Source of the DNA: Pseudomonas putida NBRC 14164
GTDB lineage: Bacteria; Pseudomonadota; Gammaproteobacteria; Pseudomonadales; Pseudomonadaceae
Direction: 5' to 3'
NCBI RefSeq assembly: GCF_000412675.1
Contig: NC_021505.1
Coordinates: forward strand, 5,636,501-5,700,500
DNA length: 64,000 nucleotides
Each line of letters begins with the position of its first letter. Within the stretch, counting starts at the first letter, position 1. This document shows positions 46,117 through 54,894 of the stretch, one piece after another. A model generated the notes under the pieces. It did not search any database and was not told the DNA's origin. It saw only the letters and a list, made by a program, of their open reading frames with translations. The position numbers and the translations under genes were made by a program.

Positions 46117-48300
46117 ATGTCATCGAGCTCGTTCCGTCAGTCACTGCGTCGCCTGTGGGGCCAAGACAAGTTCAGCTACAGCATCCGGGTCACCATCGCC
46201 CTCACCGGCAGCCTGGCCCTGTGCTGGTACCAGAACGAGATGGCCCTGCTGATTCCGCTGTTCCTCGGCATCATCGCCAGCGCCCTGGCCGAAACCGACG
46301 ACAGCTGGCAGGGCCGCCTCAGCGCCCTCGCCGTTACCTTGGTATGTTTCGCCATCGCTGCACTGGCGGTCGAGTTACTGTTCCCCTACCCCTGGATATT
46401 CGCCATCGCCCTGGCTTTGGCGGCGTTCGGCCTGACCATGCTCGGCGCCTTGGGCGAGCGCTATGGTGCGATTGCCTCGGCGACACTGATCACGGCGGTT
46501 TACACCATGATCGGTGTGGACCAGCGCGGTGGCCAAGTGACGGACTTCTGGCACGAGCCCCTGTTACTGGTGGCCGGTGCGGCCTGGTACGGGCTGCTTT
46601 CGGTACTGTGGCAGGCGCTGTTTTCCAACCAGCCGGTGCAACAGAGCCTGGCCAAGCTGTTCTTCGAACTGGGCAGCTACCTCAAGCTCAAGGCCAGCCT
46701 GTTCGAGCCCATCCGCACCCTCGACGTCGAGGCCCGGCGCCTGGAGTTGGCCCAGCAGAACGGCAAGGTGGTGGCAGCGCTCAACGCAGCCAAGGAGATC
46801 ATCCTGCACCGGGTAGGCAACAGCCAGCCCAATTCCAAGGTCAGCCGCTACCTCAAACTGTACTTCCTGGCCCAGGACATTCACGAGCGGGTCAGTGCCT
46901 CGCACTACCCCTACAACGGCCTGACCGAAGCGTTTTTCCACAGCGACGTGATGTTCCGCTGCCAGCGCCTGCTGCGTAAACAAGGCTCGTCGTGCCAGGA
47001 GCTGGCCCGCTCGATCCGTCTGCGCCAGCCGTTTGTGCTGGCCAGTGGTTACCCAGAAGCCCTCGAAGACCTGAACGCCTCGCTGGAGCACCTGCGCCTC
47101 CAGAACAACCCGGCCTGGCGCAGCCTGTTGCGCTCGCTGCGGGCACTGGCCGCCAACCTGGCAACGCTGGACCGCCTGCTAAGCGCCGCCAGCAACCCGG
47201 ACAGCCTGGCCGATACCAGCGACAGCAGCTTGCTCGACCGCTCGCCACGCTCGCTGAAGGACGTGTGGAAGCGCCTGCGCACCCAGCTCACACCGACTTC
47301 GCTGTTGTTCCGTCACGCCCTGCGCCTGCCGCTGGCGCTGTCGATCGGCTACGGCATGGTGCACCTGATCCACCCGACCCAGGGCTACTGGATCATCCTC
47401 ACCACGCTGTTCGTGTGCCAGCCCAACTACGGTGCAACCCGGCGCAAGCTGGTGCAGCGAATCTTCGGCACCGCCGTCGGCCTGACAGTGGGCTGGGCAT
47501 TGTTCGACCTGTTCCCCAACCCGGTCATCCAGTCGCTGTTCGCCGTGGTTGCCGGGGTAGTGTTCTTCGTCAACCGCACCACCCGCTACACCCTGGCCAC
47601 GGCCGCGATCACCCTGATGGTGCTGTTCTGCTTCAACCAGATCGGCGATGGCTACGGCCTGTTCCTGCCGCGCCTGTTCGATACCCTGGTGGGCAGCCTG
47701 ATCGCCATCCTGGCGGTGTTCCTGTTCCTGCCGGACTGGCAAGGGCGACGGCTGAACAAGGCGCTGGCCAATACCCTGGCCTGCGCCAGCGTGTACCTGC
47801 GCCAGATCATGCAGCAGTATGCCCACGGCAAGCGCGACGACCTGGCCTACCGCCTGGCCCGGCGCAACGCCCATAACGCCGACGCCGCGCTGTCCACGAC
47901 CTTGGCCAACATGCTGATGGAGCCTGGGCACTTCCGTAAGGAAGCCGACGTCGGCTTCCGCTTCCTGGTGCTGTCGCACACCTTGCTCAGCTACCTCTCG
48001 GGGCTGGGCGCGCACCGTGACACGGCCTTGCCGGCAGAGGTGCAGGAGCAGTTGATCGAGGGCGCCGGGCAAAGCCTGGCCAGCAGCCTGGACGAGATTG
48101 CCAACGGCCTGGCCGCTCGGCTACCGGTGGCGATTCACAGCGATGCCGAAGAGGCGCTGGCCAATGCGCTGGAGCAGATGCCGGAAGAGCTGGATGAACA
48201 TCAGCGGTTGGTGCAGACACAGTTGGCGTTGATTTGCCGACAGTTGGGGCCGTTGCGGACCTTGGCGGCACACCTGATCAAGGAAGGTGCCCCGGCCTGA
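46117..48300 (+). CDS. yccS: YccS/YhfK family (FUSC-like) inner membrane protein
   Basis: A 727-residue protein with two blocks of about six membrane helices (residues ~20-165 and ~390-540), separated and followed by cytoplasmic parts. This is the FUSC/YccS arrangement related to aromatic-acid exporters such as AaeB. Conserved segments include LALCWYQNEMALLIPLFLGI and TQGYWIILTTLFVCQPNYG. No membrane-fusion partner is adjacent, so it probably works alone. Its transported substrate is unknown. Confidence 0.9.
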   Translation: MSSSSFRQSLRRLWGQDKFSYSIRVTIALTGSLALCWYQNEMALLIPLFLGIIASALAETDDSWQGRLSALAVTLVCFAIAALAVELLFPYPWIFAIALALAAFGLTMLGALGERYGAIASATLITAVYTMIGVDQRGGQVTDFWHEPLLLVAGAAWYGLLSVLWQALFSNQPVQQSLAKLFFELGSYLKLKASLFEPIRTLDVEARRLELAQQNGKVVAALNAAKEIILHRVGNSQPNSKVSRYLKLYFLAQDIHERVSASHYPYNGLTEAFFHSDVMFRCQRLLRKQGSSCQELARSIRLRQPFVLASGYPEALEDLNASLEHLRLQNNPAWRSLLRSLRALAANLATLDRLLSAASNPDSLADTSDSSLLDRSPRSLKDVWKRLRTQLTPTSLLFRHALRLPLALSIGYGMVHLIHPTQGYWIILTTLFVCQPNYGATRRKLVQRIFGTAVGLTVGWALFDLFPNPVIQSLFAVVAGVVFFVNRTTRYTLATAAITLMVLFCFNQIGDGYGLFLPRLFDTLVGSLIAILAVFLFLPDWQGRRLNKALANTLACASVYLRQIMQQYAHGKRDDLAYRLARRNAHNADAALSTTLANMLMEPGHFRKEADVGFRFLVLSHTLLSYLSGLGAHRDTALPAEVQEQLIEGAGQSLASSLDEIANGLAARLPVAIHSDAEEALANALEQMPEELDEHQRLVQTQLALICRQLGPLRTLAAHLIKEGAPA

Positions 48301-48310
48301 TTGCCTTGTT

Positions 48311-48360
48311 GCCTGTGCTGGCCTCTTCGCGGGCGAGCCCGCGAAGCGGCCGGCACAGGC
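48311..48360. repeat. Compact REP hairpin between convergent genes
   Basis: A 50-bp palindrome GCCTGTGC...CTTCGCGGGC-ga-GCCCGCGAAG...GCACAGGC. It lies between yccS and the binding-protein gene and may end both transcripts, although it lacks a T-run. Confidence 0.82.
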
Positions 48361-48368
48361 GATACAGA

Positions 48369-49106
48369 TCAGAAGCCATGTTGGCGCATCAGCCGGTCAT
48401 AGCTGCCATCGGCCTTCATCGCCGCAATGGCCTGCTCGAAGCGCTCAACGATGCGCTTATGCTCCGGGTGCTTCAGGCTCACCAGGATATGCAGGGTGTT
48501 CTCCCCCAGCGGCGGCTCCACCAGCATTACCCCGTCACGCACCTCCTGCGGCTCACGCTGCAGGTTGTAGCGGGCCACATACTCGTCCTCCACCGCCAGG
48601 TTCACCCGCCCTGCCGCCAGCATGCGTACCGCCGACGAAAAGTTGCGCACCGGCACCTTGTGCAGGCGGGTATCAGCGTCGAATTCCGGTGAATAGGCGT
48701 AATCACGTACCACGGCGATGGTGTAGGGGTACAGATCCGACTGGCCTTTGTAGTGGAACGCCTCGCCCGTGCGTTGCAGCAGGCGAATGCGGTTAGTCAG
48801 GTAGGCGTTGGAAAATTGCCCGATGTTGGTGCGCGAGTCGTTGTACCAGGCATTGATCAGTATGTCGTAGCGCCCTTCACCTACCCCCAGCAGCGCCCGC
48901 GCCCAGGGCGCTTCTTCATAGCTGCTGCTGTAGCCGGCACGGGCCAGCGCCGTGGTGACGATGCTGGTCGCCAGGCCGCCGCCCGGCATGTTGGCATCCG
49001 TGAACGGTGGCCAGTTGTCAGCCACCAGGCGTAGCTTGTCGTGACCCGGGGCGGCCGTGGCCACCAGCATTGCCAGTAATCCCAGAACACAAAGCAGTGG
49101 CCGCAT
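48369..49106 (-). CDS. Periplasmic substrate-binding protein (family 3 SBP-like)
   Basis: A 245-residue secreted protein with a signal peptide (MRPLLCVLGLLAMLVATAAPG). The mature part begins LRLVADNWPPFTD, the usual strand of family-3 binding proteins, and continues with EGRYDILINAWYNDSRTN and LLAAGRVNLAVEDEYV. AAAGGA precedes the ATG at 49106. No ABC permease is nearby, so it could be an orphan sensor or binding protein of the amino-acid type. The ligand is unknown. Confidence 0.87.
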   Translation of the reverse strand: MRPLLCVLGLLAMLVATAAPGHDKLRLVADNWPPFTDANMPGGGLATSIVTTALARAGYSSSYEEAPWARALLGVGEGRYDILINAWYNDSRTNIGQFSNAYLTNRIRLLQRTGEAFHYKGQSDLYPYTIAVVRDYAYSPEFDADTRLHKVPVRNFSSAVRMLAAGRVNLAVEDEYVARYNLQREPQEVRDGVMLVEPPLGENTLHILVSLKHPEHKRIVERFEQAIAAMKADGSYDRLMRQHGF

Positions 49107-49261
49107 GCTCAAGTCCTTTCGCAATGGTGGGCACACACTGCCGAAGAGATTACACAAAGCTGTTACCAAGGGCAGCGGCCAATAGTGTCATTTAGCCTCT
49201 ATTTTGGCCGAAGGCCATACACCATGCGATGATCGAAGACCCACTCAAGGAGTTCGCGCCA

Positions 49262-49714
49262 ATGTCCGTCGACTGGATCTGCAAGCACCACACCGATCTC
49301 GGCAAGGACCAGCTCTACGCAATTCTGCAATTGCGCATGCAAGTGCTGGTGGTCGAGCAGCGCTACGCCTATCAGGACGTCGATGGCCAGGATCTGACTG
49401 ACGATACCCTGCACCTCATGGCCTGGCAGGATGACCAGCTGGTGGCCTACCTGCGCCTGCTCGATCCGCAGTCCCAAGGCGGGGACGTGGTAATCGGGCG
49501 GATGGTGACATCACCTGAAGCGCGCGAATTGGCGCTTGAAGAACACTTGCTGCTCAAGGGGCTTGAGGCAGCGGAGCACTGCTGGCCGGGAGTACCGGTT
49601 TACCTGTCGGCGCAGGCGCATTTGCAGGGGTTTTATGCCCGCCATGGGTTTGCGGTGGTGGGCGAGGAACATCTTGAAGATGACATCCCGCACATCGGGA
49701 TGCGCAAAGGCTGA
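49262..49714 (+). CDS. elaA: ElaA-family GNAT acetyltransferase
   Basis: A 150-residue GNAT protein. The ElaA signature is seen at the start (LYAILQLRMQVLVVEQRYAYQDVDGQD), followed by AYLRLL and VVIGRMVTSPEAR (acetyl-CoA site), with YARHGF near the C-terminus. AAGGAG precedes the ATG at 49262. Substrate unknown. The small GGGGTGC-ttt-GCACCCC hairpin just after the stop probably terminates it. Confidence 0.92.
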   Translation: MSVDWICKHHTDLGKDQLYAILQLRMQVLVVEQRYAYQDVDGQDLTDDTLHLMAWQDDQLVAYLRLLDPQSQGGDVVIGRMVTSPEARELALEEHLLLKGLEAAEHCWPGVPVYLSAQAHLQGFYARHGFAVVGEEHLEDDIPHIGMRKG

Positions 49715-49721
49715 CATTGCC

Positions 49722-49767
49722 GGGGTGCTTTGCACCCCTTTCGCCGGCAAGCCAGCTCCCACAGGTT
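49722..49767 (+). terminator. Hairpin terminator fused to a single REP half
   Basis: GGGGTGC-ttt-GCACCCC followed by TTT at 49722-49741, then one unpaired REP half (GCCGGCAAGCCAGCTCCCACA, to 49764). It begins 8 bp past the elaA stop, between convergent genes. Confidence 0.65.
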
Positions 49768-49793
49768 ACGCACAGGCCTGAGCCCCAAATGCT

Positions 49794-50090
49794 TCAGGGG
49801 TAACCCAGCACTTCGCGGATCTGCCGCAGATGGCGGATGATCCACTGCTTGTCGATCGCCCCCCAGTCATGAATGCGGTAATGCCCGGCGTGGTTGCGTG
49901 CGCCTTCCTGCTGTTCGAACTCGCAGACGATGTCCAGGTCGGCCAGGGCGGCGATGGTGTCCTGGGCCGTGCGCCGCGGCATGCCGGTGGCCTCCATCAG
50001 GGCGGGCACGCTGGTCGCGGTCTGGCTGTCGATCAGCCACGCGACATACAGGCGACGGTAGAAGCTGCTCTTGGTCTTGCTCACTTCCAT
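49794..50090 (-). CDS. Small winged helix-turn-helix protein
   Basis: A 98-residue DNA-binding-like protein. The helix-turn-helix lies at about residues 26-50 (ATSVPALMEATGMPRRTAQDTIAALADL), followed by a wing and a GHYRIHDWGAIDKQWI segment. The family is common in pseudomonads, and its target is unknown. It is 12 bp downstream of the metallopeptidase gene on the same strand, so both are probably co-transcribed. Confidence 0.82.
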   Translation of the reverse strand: MEVSKTKSSFYRRLYVAWLIDSQTATSVPALMEATGMPRRTAQDTIAALADLDIVCEFEQQEGARNHAGHYRIHDWGAIDKQWIIRHLRQIREVLGYP

Positions 50091-50102
50091 GCTGCGTAGT
50101 CC

Positions 50103-50603
50103 TTAACAGTTGCCCGGCAGCTCCCGATAGGTCAGGTAGACGCGCAGGTCGAATTCCAGTTGGTGGTAGTCCGGCTCCATATGCTGGCAGAGCTGGTAGA
50201 ACGCCTTGTTATGGTCGCGCTCGCGCAGGTGCGCCAGTTCGTGCACCACGATCATGCGCAAGAACTGCGGCGCAGCCTCCTTGAACAGCGAGGCAATGCG
50301 GATTTCCTTCTTCGCCTTGAGCTTGCCGCCCTGCACCCGCGACACCGCCGTGTTCAGGCCCAGGGCCCGATGGGTCAGGTCGAGACGGTTGTCGAACAGC
50401 ACCTTGTCCAGGTTCGGCGCACTGCGCAGGTATTGCTGGCGCAGGTCCTGGGCATAGCTGTACAGCGCCTTGTCGCTTTGCACGTCATGGCGGTCGGGGT
50501 AGCGGCGCTGCAGGTATTCGCCCAGGCGGTCGCTGTCGATCATCTGCCGCACCTGCTGTTGCAGGTGCGGGGGGTAGGCTTGCAAGTAACGTAATACGGT
50601 CAT
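50103..50603 (-). CDS. YgjP-like (M48/DUF45) metallopeptidase
   Basis: A 166-residue cytoplasmic protein with the zinc motif HELAHL (VVHELAHLRERDHNKAFYQ), third ligand His in RDHNKAF, as in the YgjP/DUF45 family. The ATG at 50603 (MTVLRYLQ) fits; an upstream in-frame codon at 50642 abuts the cfcR stop and is less likely. Substrate unknown. The gene lies downstream of cfcR on the same strand with a 39-bp gap. Confidence 0.88.
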   Translation of the reverse strand: MTVLRYLQAYPPHLQQQVRQMIDSDRLGEYLQRRYPDRHDVQSDKALYSYAQDLRQQYLRSAPNLDKVLFDNRLDLTHRALGLNTAVSRVQGGKLKAKKEIRIASLFKEAAPQFLRMIVVHELAHLRERDHNKAFYQLCQHMEPDYHQLEFDLRVYLTYRELPGNC

Positions 50604-50642
50604 GGCGCTGCATTCGGCGTGACGAATGCCGATTCTAGCCAA

Positions 50643-52775
50643 TCATGGCCCAGGCCAGGAGAAAATCGCCGGGAAGCCGCTGGCATCCGCCGCGGTCATC
50701 GGGTACGCCACCAGGAAGCCCTGCACGTATTCGCAACCATTGGCCTTCAGCCAAGCCGCCTGGGCCGGGGTTTCCACACCCTCGGCGATCACTGTGATGC
50801 CGTAGTCGGCGCACAGGCCGATGACACTGCGGACCAGGGCAGCATCTACTGCCGAATCGGGCAAGCGCGCCACCAGGTGGCGGTCGAGCTTCAAGGTGTC
50901 GATCGGCAAGTCACGCAGCATGCGCAACGAGCAGTCGCCGGCGCCAAAATCGTCCAGGGCCACCCGCACCCCCAGCTCGCGCAAGCGGTGTATCTGTTTG
51001 ACCGCCGCATCGATGTTGTACATCAGCGAAGTTTCCGCGACTTCCACCTCCAGCTGCGCCGGGTCCAGCTGGTAAAGCTGGATCACCCGCTGCAACTCCT
51101 CGACCAGGCCGGGCATGACAAACTGCGCGCGGCTCAGGCTGATGCCAAGCACAAGGTCGGCGGGAAACCGGTCGTACCAAGCCTGGCGCTGGGCGGCCCC
51201 CTGGCGGTAGATCCAGCTGGCCAGGCGGTTGATCAGGCGGGCTTCTTCCAGCAATGGAATGAACAGCCCCGGCGGCACGTCGCCGACGCTGGGGTGCTGC
51301 CAGCGCAACAAGGCCTCGAAGCCACGCAGTCGGCCATCAATGAAGGACACCTGCGGCTGGTACACCAAGGTGAAGTCCTGCTGCTCGATGGCGGCGCGCA
51401 CACTGTCTTCCAGCATCAGCCGCGAACGCGCCCGGCCGTTGAGCTCCTGGTCGTAGAAACGGTACTGCTGGCGCCCGGCCTGCTTGGCGGCGTACATCGC
51501 CGCATCGGCTGCGCGCAACAGGCCTTCCACATTGGCCCCGCAGTCCGGGTAGGTGGCGATGCCGATGCTGACCCCTAGGCATACATCAAGCCCTTCGATC
51601 TGGTGGCTGATCGAAATACGCTCAAGCAACTGCTCGGCATAGCGCCCGGCCTGTTCGGGATACGGCAGGCTGTCGAAAAGCGCTGTGAATTCGTCACCGC
51701 CCATGCGTGCCAGCAAGGCCTCGCTGCCCAGGCAATCCTTGAGTTGCTCGCCCACCCAGCGCAGTACACGGTCACCGGTGTCGTGCCCCAACGAGTCGTT
51801 GATGCGCTTGAAGCCATCCAGGTCCATGTATATCAATGCCTGCGCCTTGTCCGAGCGCTCGTTGCGCAGCAGCGCACCTTCGGCAGCCTGGTAGAAACCG
51901 CGGCGGTTGAGCAGGCCGGTGAGCGGGTCGGTTACAGCCTGGTATTCCAGCTGCTGGTGCAGGTTGCGCACCACCGACATGTCCAGCACGGTGACCACCA
52001 TGGCCTGTTGGTCAGCCGGCAGCGGGGCGCTGGACAACGCCACCGGCACCAGTTCGCCGCCGGGGGTACGCAGCTGGGCATCATGCACCCGGAAGATACG
52101 CCGCCCCAGGTAGGCCTGGTAGAAGTCAGAATCACCCCACAGGCTGGCACTGGCCAGTTGCACAAGGTCGAGCAGGTGCACGCCCTGCAGTTGCTGCATC
52201 GGGGCAGACAGCAAGCGTGAAATGGCCGGGTTGGCAAAACTGATGATGCCCTGGGCATCCACCACCAGGATGCCTTCGGCGGCATTCTCCAGGATCGACG
52301 CATTGAACGCCCTGGCCGCTTCCAGCTCGCGCGTAAGGCGCTGCAGCATGCGCCGGTTGCGTTGCTGGTCGAGCAAGGCCTGGACCTTGGGCTTGAGAAT
52401 CTGCGGGTCGAACGGTTTGAACATGTAGTCCACAGCGCCGCTGGCGTACCCTTTGAGCACGGCGGCTTCGGACTGTTCGTTGGCGGTAAGGAATATGATC
52501 GGTGTCAGCCGGGTGCGCTGGCTGCCACGCATCAGCCGGGCGACTTCGAAACCATCCATCTCCGGCATCTGTACATCCAGCAAGACCAGGTCGACATCGT
52601 GTTCGAGCAACGCACTCAAGGCTTCCGTCCCCGAGCTTGCCGTCAACACTTGCCAATCCTGCCGGGCCAGCAACGCCCGCATGCTGATGAGGTTCTCCGG
52701 GTAGTCATCTACCACCAGTAGAACCGAGCTGCCATCCAGTGGCTGTGGTTGAACTTGAGCTTGAGCGCCATCCAT
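50643..52775 (-). CDS. cfcR: c-di-GMP response regulator CfcR (REC-PAS-GGDEF-EAL)
   Basis: A 710-residue cytoplasmic regulator. An N-terminal receiver domain (~18-135) has phosphoacceptor Asp67 (LVLLDVQMP). A PAS domain follows (~155-270), then a GGDEF domain (~290-450) with intact GGDEF at 359-363, and an EAL domain from ~460 with EAL at 487-489. The inhibitory I-site (RxxD) is absent. In the EAL domain the conserved metal-binding Asn is Ser546 (GISLS), although DDFGAG and the catalytic Lys segment remain. This fits P. putida CfcR/Rup4959, reported to be an RpoS-dependent diguanylate cyclase without phosphodiesterase activity. Position next to fba matches KT2440. Confidence 0.93.
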   Translation of the reverse strand: MDGAQAQVQPQPLDGSSVLLVVDDYPENLISMRALLARQDWQVLTASSGTEALSALLEHDVDLVLLDVQMPEMDGFEVARLMRGSQRTRLTPIIFLTANEQSEAAVLKGYASGAVDYMFKPFDPQILKPKVQALLDQQRNRRMLQRLTRELEAARAFNASILENAAEGILVVDAQGIISFANPAISRLLSAPMQQLQGVHLLDLVQLASASLWGDSDFYQAYLGRRIFRVHDAQLRTPGGELVPVALSSAPLPADQQAMVVTVLDMSVVRNLHQQLEYQAVTDPLTGLLNRRGFYQAAEGALLRNERSDKAQALIYMDLDGFKRINDSLGHDTGDRVLRWVGEQLKDCLGSEALLARMGGDEFTALFDSLPYPEQAGRYAEQLLERISISHQIEGLDVCLGVSIGIATYPDCGANVEGLLRAADAAMYAAKQAGRQQYRFYDQELNGRARSRLMLEDSVRAAIEQQDFTLVYQPQVSFIDGRLRGFEALLRWQHPSVGDVPPGLFIPLLEEARLINRLASWIYRQGAAQRQAWYDRFPADLVLGISLSRAQFVMPGLVEELQRVIQLYQLDPAQLEVEVAETSLMYNIDAAVKQIHRLRELGVRVALDDFGAGDCSLRMLRDLPIDTLKLDRHLVARLPDSAVDAALVRSVIGLCADYGITVIAEGVETPAQAAWLKANGCEYVQGFLVAYPMTAADASGFPAIFSWPGP

Positions 52776-52826
52776 GCTGCTTCTCGATTATGTGACCGAC
52801 TTCAAAATACGGTTGGATCCATTAGT

Positions 52827-52833
52827 ACTCTAG
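52827..52833 (-). promoter_or_regulatory. Candidate RpoS-type -10 of cfcR
   Basis: CTAGAGT on the minus strand, about 52 bp before the cfcR start, matches five of seven positions of the CTATACT RpoS -10 and is preceded by T. Transcription of cfcR in P. putida is known to need RpoS. The site itself is a weak prediction. Confidence 0.3.
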
Positions 52834-52944
52834 ACCTGAGGTGGTAACACGCAATGCAATCAGAACGCTATCAGCGGTTCAACTGTACGGTAGCCGACTA
52901 ACGGTCGGTCTGCCGGATTTATGCTCCGGCTTTTTGTCGCCCAT

Positions 52945-52973
52945 AAAAAAACCCGCATCACTGCGGGTTTTTT
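52945..52973 (-). terminator. Rho-independent terminator of fba
   Basis: AAAAAACCCGCA-tcac-TGCGGGTTTTTT: a GC stem with A/T flanks that works in either direction. It lies 16 bp past the fba stop and separates fba from cfcR. Confidence 0.93.
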
Positions 52974-52988
52974 ACGGCTGCCGGTCGA

Positions 52989-54053
52989 TCAGTTGACCTT
53001 GGCGGCCAGCTCACCTTTCAGGTAGCGCTGGTACATGCCTTCCAGGGAGATCGGCTTGATCTTCGAGGCATTACCGGCAGTGCCGAAGGCTTCGTAACGG
53101 GCGATGCACACGTCACGCATGGCTTTGACGGTTTCACCGAAGAACTTGCGTGGGTCGAACTCGCTCGGGTTCTGCGCCATCAAGCGACGCATTGCACCGG
53201 TGGAAGCCAGACGCAGGTCGGTGTCGATGTTGACCTTGCGCACGCCGTGCTTGATGCCTTCAACGATCTCTTCGACCGGTACACCGTAGGTTTCCTTGAT
53301 GTCGCCGCCGTACTGGTTGATGATCGCCAGCCATTCTTGCGGTACCGAGGAAGAACCGTGCATCACCAGGTGGGTGTTGGGGATGCGCTTGTGGATTTCC
53401 TTGATGCGGTCGATGGCCAGCACGTCACCGGTAGGTGGCTTGGTGAACTTGTAGGCACCGTGGCTGGTACCGATGGCGATCGCCAGGGCGTCGACCTGGG
53501 TCTTCTTGACGAAGTCGGCCGCTTCTTCCGGATCGGTCAGCATCTGGCTGTGGTCCAGCACGCCTTCGGCGCCGATGCCGTCTTCTTCACCGGCCATGCC
53601 GGTTTCCAGCGAACCCAGGCAGCCCAGCTCGCCTTCTACCGAAACGCCGCAGGCGTGCGCCATGGCAACGGTCTGCTGAGTAACGCGGACGTTGTACTCG
53701 TAGTCGGTCGGGGTCTTGCCGTCTTCGCCCAGCGAACCGTCCATCATCACCGAGCTGAAGCCCAGCTGGATGGAGCGCTGGCAGACGTCAGGGCTGGTGC
53801 CGTGGTCCTGGTGCATGCACACCGGGATGTGCGGGAATTCCTCGATCGCAGCCAGGATCAGGTGACGCAGGAACGGGGCACCGGCGTATTTGCGGGCGCC
53901 GGCCGAGGCCTGGACGATCACCGGGGAGTCGGTCTTGTCAGCCGCTTCCATGATGGCGCGCATCTGCTCAAGGTTGTTGACGTTGAAAGCTGGTACGCCG
54001 TAACCGAACTCGGCGGCGTGGTCCAGCATCTGGCGCATGCTAATGAGTGCCAT
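52989..54053 (-). CDS. fba: Class II fructose-1,6-bisphosphate aldolase
   Basis: A 354-residue class II (zinc-dependent) aldolase joining DHAP and glyceraldehyde-3-phosphate. Zinc-ligand blocks are VCMHQDHGTSPD and VMHGSSSVP; EGELGCLGSLETG is family-specific. The ATG at 54053 (MALISMRQ) has GGGAGAGAG upstream. With pgk, epd and tktA on the same strand it forms the central-carbon block, which in pseudomonads serves gluconeogenesis and the EDEMP cycle. Confidence 0.97.
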   Translation of the reverse strand: MALISMRQMLDHAAEFGYGVPAFNVNNLEQMRAIMEAADKTDSPVIVQASAGARKYAGAPFLRHLILAAIEEFPHIPVCMHQDHGTSPDVCQRSIQLGFSSVMMDGSLGEDGKTPTDYEYNVRVTQQTVAMAHACGVSVEGELGCLGSLETGMAGEEDGIGAEGVLDHSQMLTDPEEAADFVKKTQVDALAIAIGTSHGAYKFTKPPTGDVLAIDRIKEIHKRIPNTHLVMHGSSSVPQEWLAIINQYGGDIKETYGVPVEEIVEGIKHGVRKVNIDTDLRLASTGAMRRLMAQNPSEFDPRKFFGETVKAMRDVCIARYEAFGTAGNASKIKPISLEGMYQRYLKGELAAKVN

Positions 54054-54153
54054 TGTGTATCTCTCTCCCGACAAGCGTCGTTTGTTTCGTGCAAGCCTGC
54101 CGCAGGGGCGGTTGCTGTTCAAGTAGTGTGGGCCATTCACGCGGCCCGGCCAG

Positions 54154-54483
54154 TCACGGTGCCTTGCAGCCCCGCCCAATCAGGTCGTTGGTTGCCACCC
54201 AGTACACCAGGCCTTCTTCGCCCTTGGTGTGGAAGGCCAGCATGCCATCGCTGTACAGCGCACCCGAAGCACCCGGCTCGGACTTGAGCCGGTAGACCTG
54301 GTCACCGCCGCCAAGGCGTACGTCGACCTGCTCGCGTTGTGCATCGGCGAAGCGCCACAGCACTTCGGCCTGGGTGTCGCAGACCCAACGGGTCCAGTTG
54401 TCTGCCGGGGCGGGTTGCGCCGGCTGCAGCAGTGAGCATCCTGCCAGTGTCGCCAGGGCCGTTACGGCCAAAAGCGCTTTCAT
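54154..54483 (-). CDS. mliC: MliC family lysozyme-inhibitor lipoprotein
   Basis: A 109-residue lipoprotein. The signal peptide ends in LATLAGC (Cys16). The mature part has the MliC pattern: WVCDTQAEVLWRF, then SGALYSDGMLAFHTKGEEGLVYW. MliC binds and inhibits c-type lysozyme at the cell envelope. GAGGAAA precedes the ATG. It sits inside the glycolytic block between pgk and fba, separated from the next lipoprotein by a REP pair. Confidence 0.92.
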   Translation of the reverse strand: MKALLAVTALATLAGCSLLQPAQPAPADNWTRWVCDTQAEVLWRFADAQREQVDVRLGGGDQVYRLKSEPGASGALYSDGMLAFHTKGEEGLVYWVATNDLIGRGCKAP

Positions 54484-54499
54484 TCAGTTTCCTCGATTT

Positions 54500-54599
54500 G
54501 GGGCTGCCGTGCAGCCCTTCGCGGGCTTGCCCGCTCCCACAGAGACCGCACTGTACCTGTGGGAGCGGGCAAGCCCGCGAAGGGCCGCACAGCGGCCCC
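54500..54599. repeat. REP inverted pair
   Basis: Arms GGGGCTGC...TTCGCGGGCTTGCCCGCTCCCAC and the mirrored copy ending GCCGCACAGCGGCCCC. It lies between two lipoprotein genes on the minus strand. Confidence 0.88.
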
Positions 54600-54643
54600 T
54601 TCTTCAAGACCACAAATCAACCTTCAGGTTGCCTATCACCCGA

Positions 54644-54862
54644 TCAAGGGCAACCCGGCGCCTTGCGCTGGTGGTCTTCGTCGTACTTTTCCAGGCCTTC
54701 CGGGCCCACGCGCTTGCTGATGACCGGCACGGTTTCGGCCTGCCACTCGGACTGGTAGCAACCACCCTTGGGCGGATGCGCCGGGTCGCCATCCGAGGCC
54801 GGGCTGCCAGAGCAGGCGCTCAGCAGGCCAGCCAGCATCATCACAGGCAATTGCTTGACCAT
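54644..54862 (-). CDS. Small lipoprotein of unknown function
   Basis: A 72-residue lipoprotein with signal peptide and lipobox (MVKQLPVMMLAGLLSAC, Cys17). The mature 55 residues contain GGCYQSEWQAETVPVISKR and EKYDEDHQRKAPGC, with cysteines that could form one disulfide. No family is recognised. AAAGGGAG precedes the ATG at 54862; an in-frame upstream ATG at 54895 overlaps the pgk stop. It is probably co-transcribed with pgk. Confidence 0.75.
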   Translation of the reverse strand: MVKQLPVMMLAGLLSACSGSPASDGDPAHPPKGGCYQSEWQAETVPVISKRVGPEGLEKYDEDHQRKAPGCP

Positions 54863-54894
54863 CAGGCCACTCCCTTTGCCAAGCGCCGACGTCA

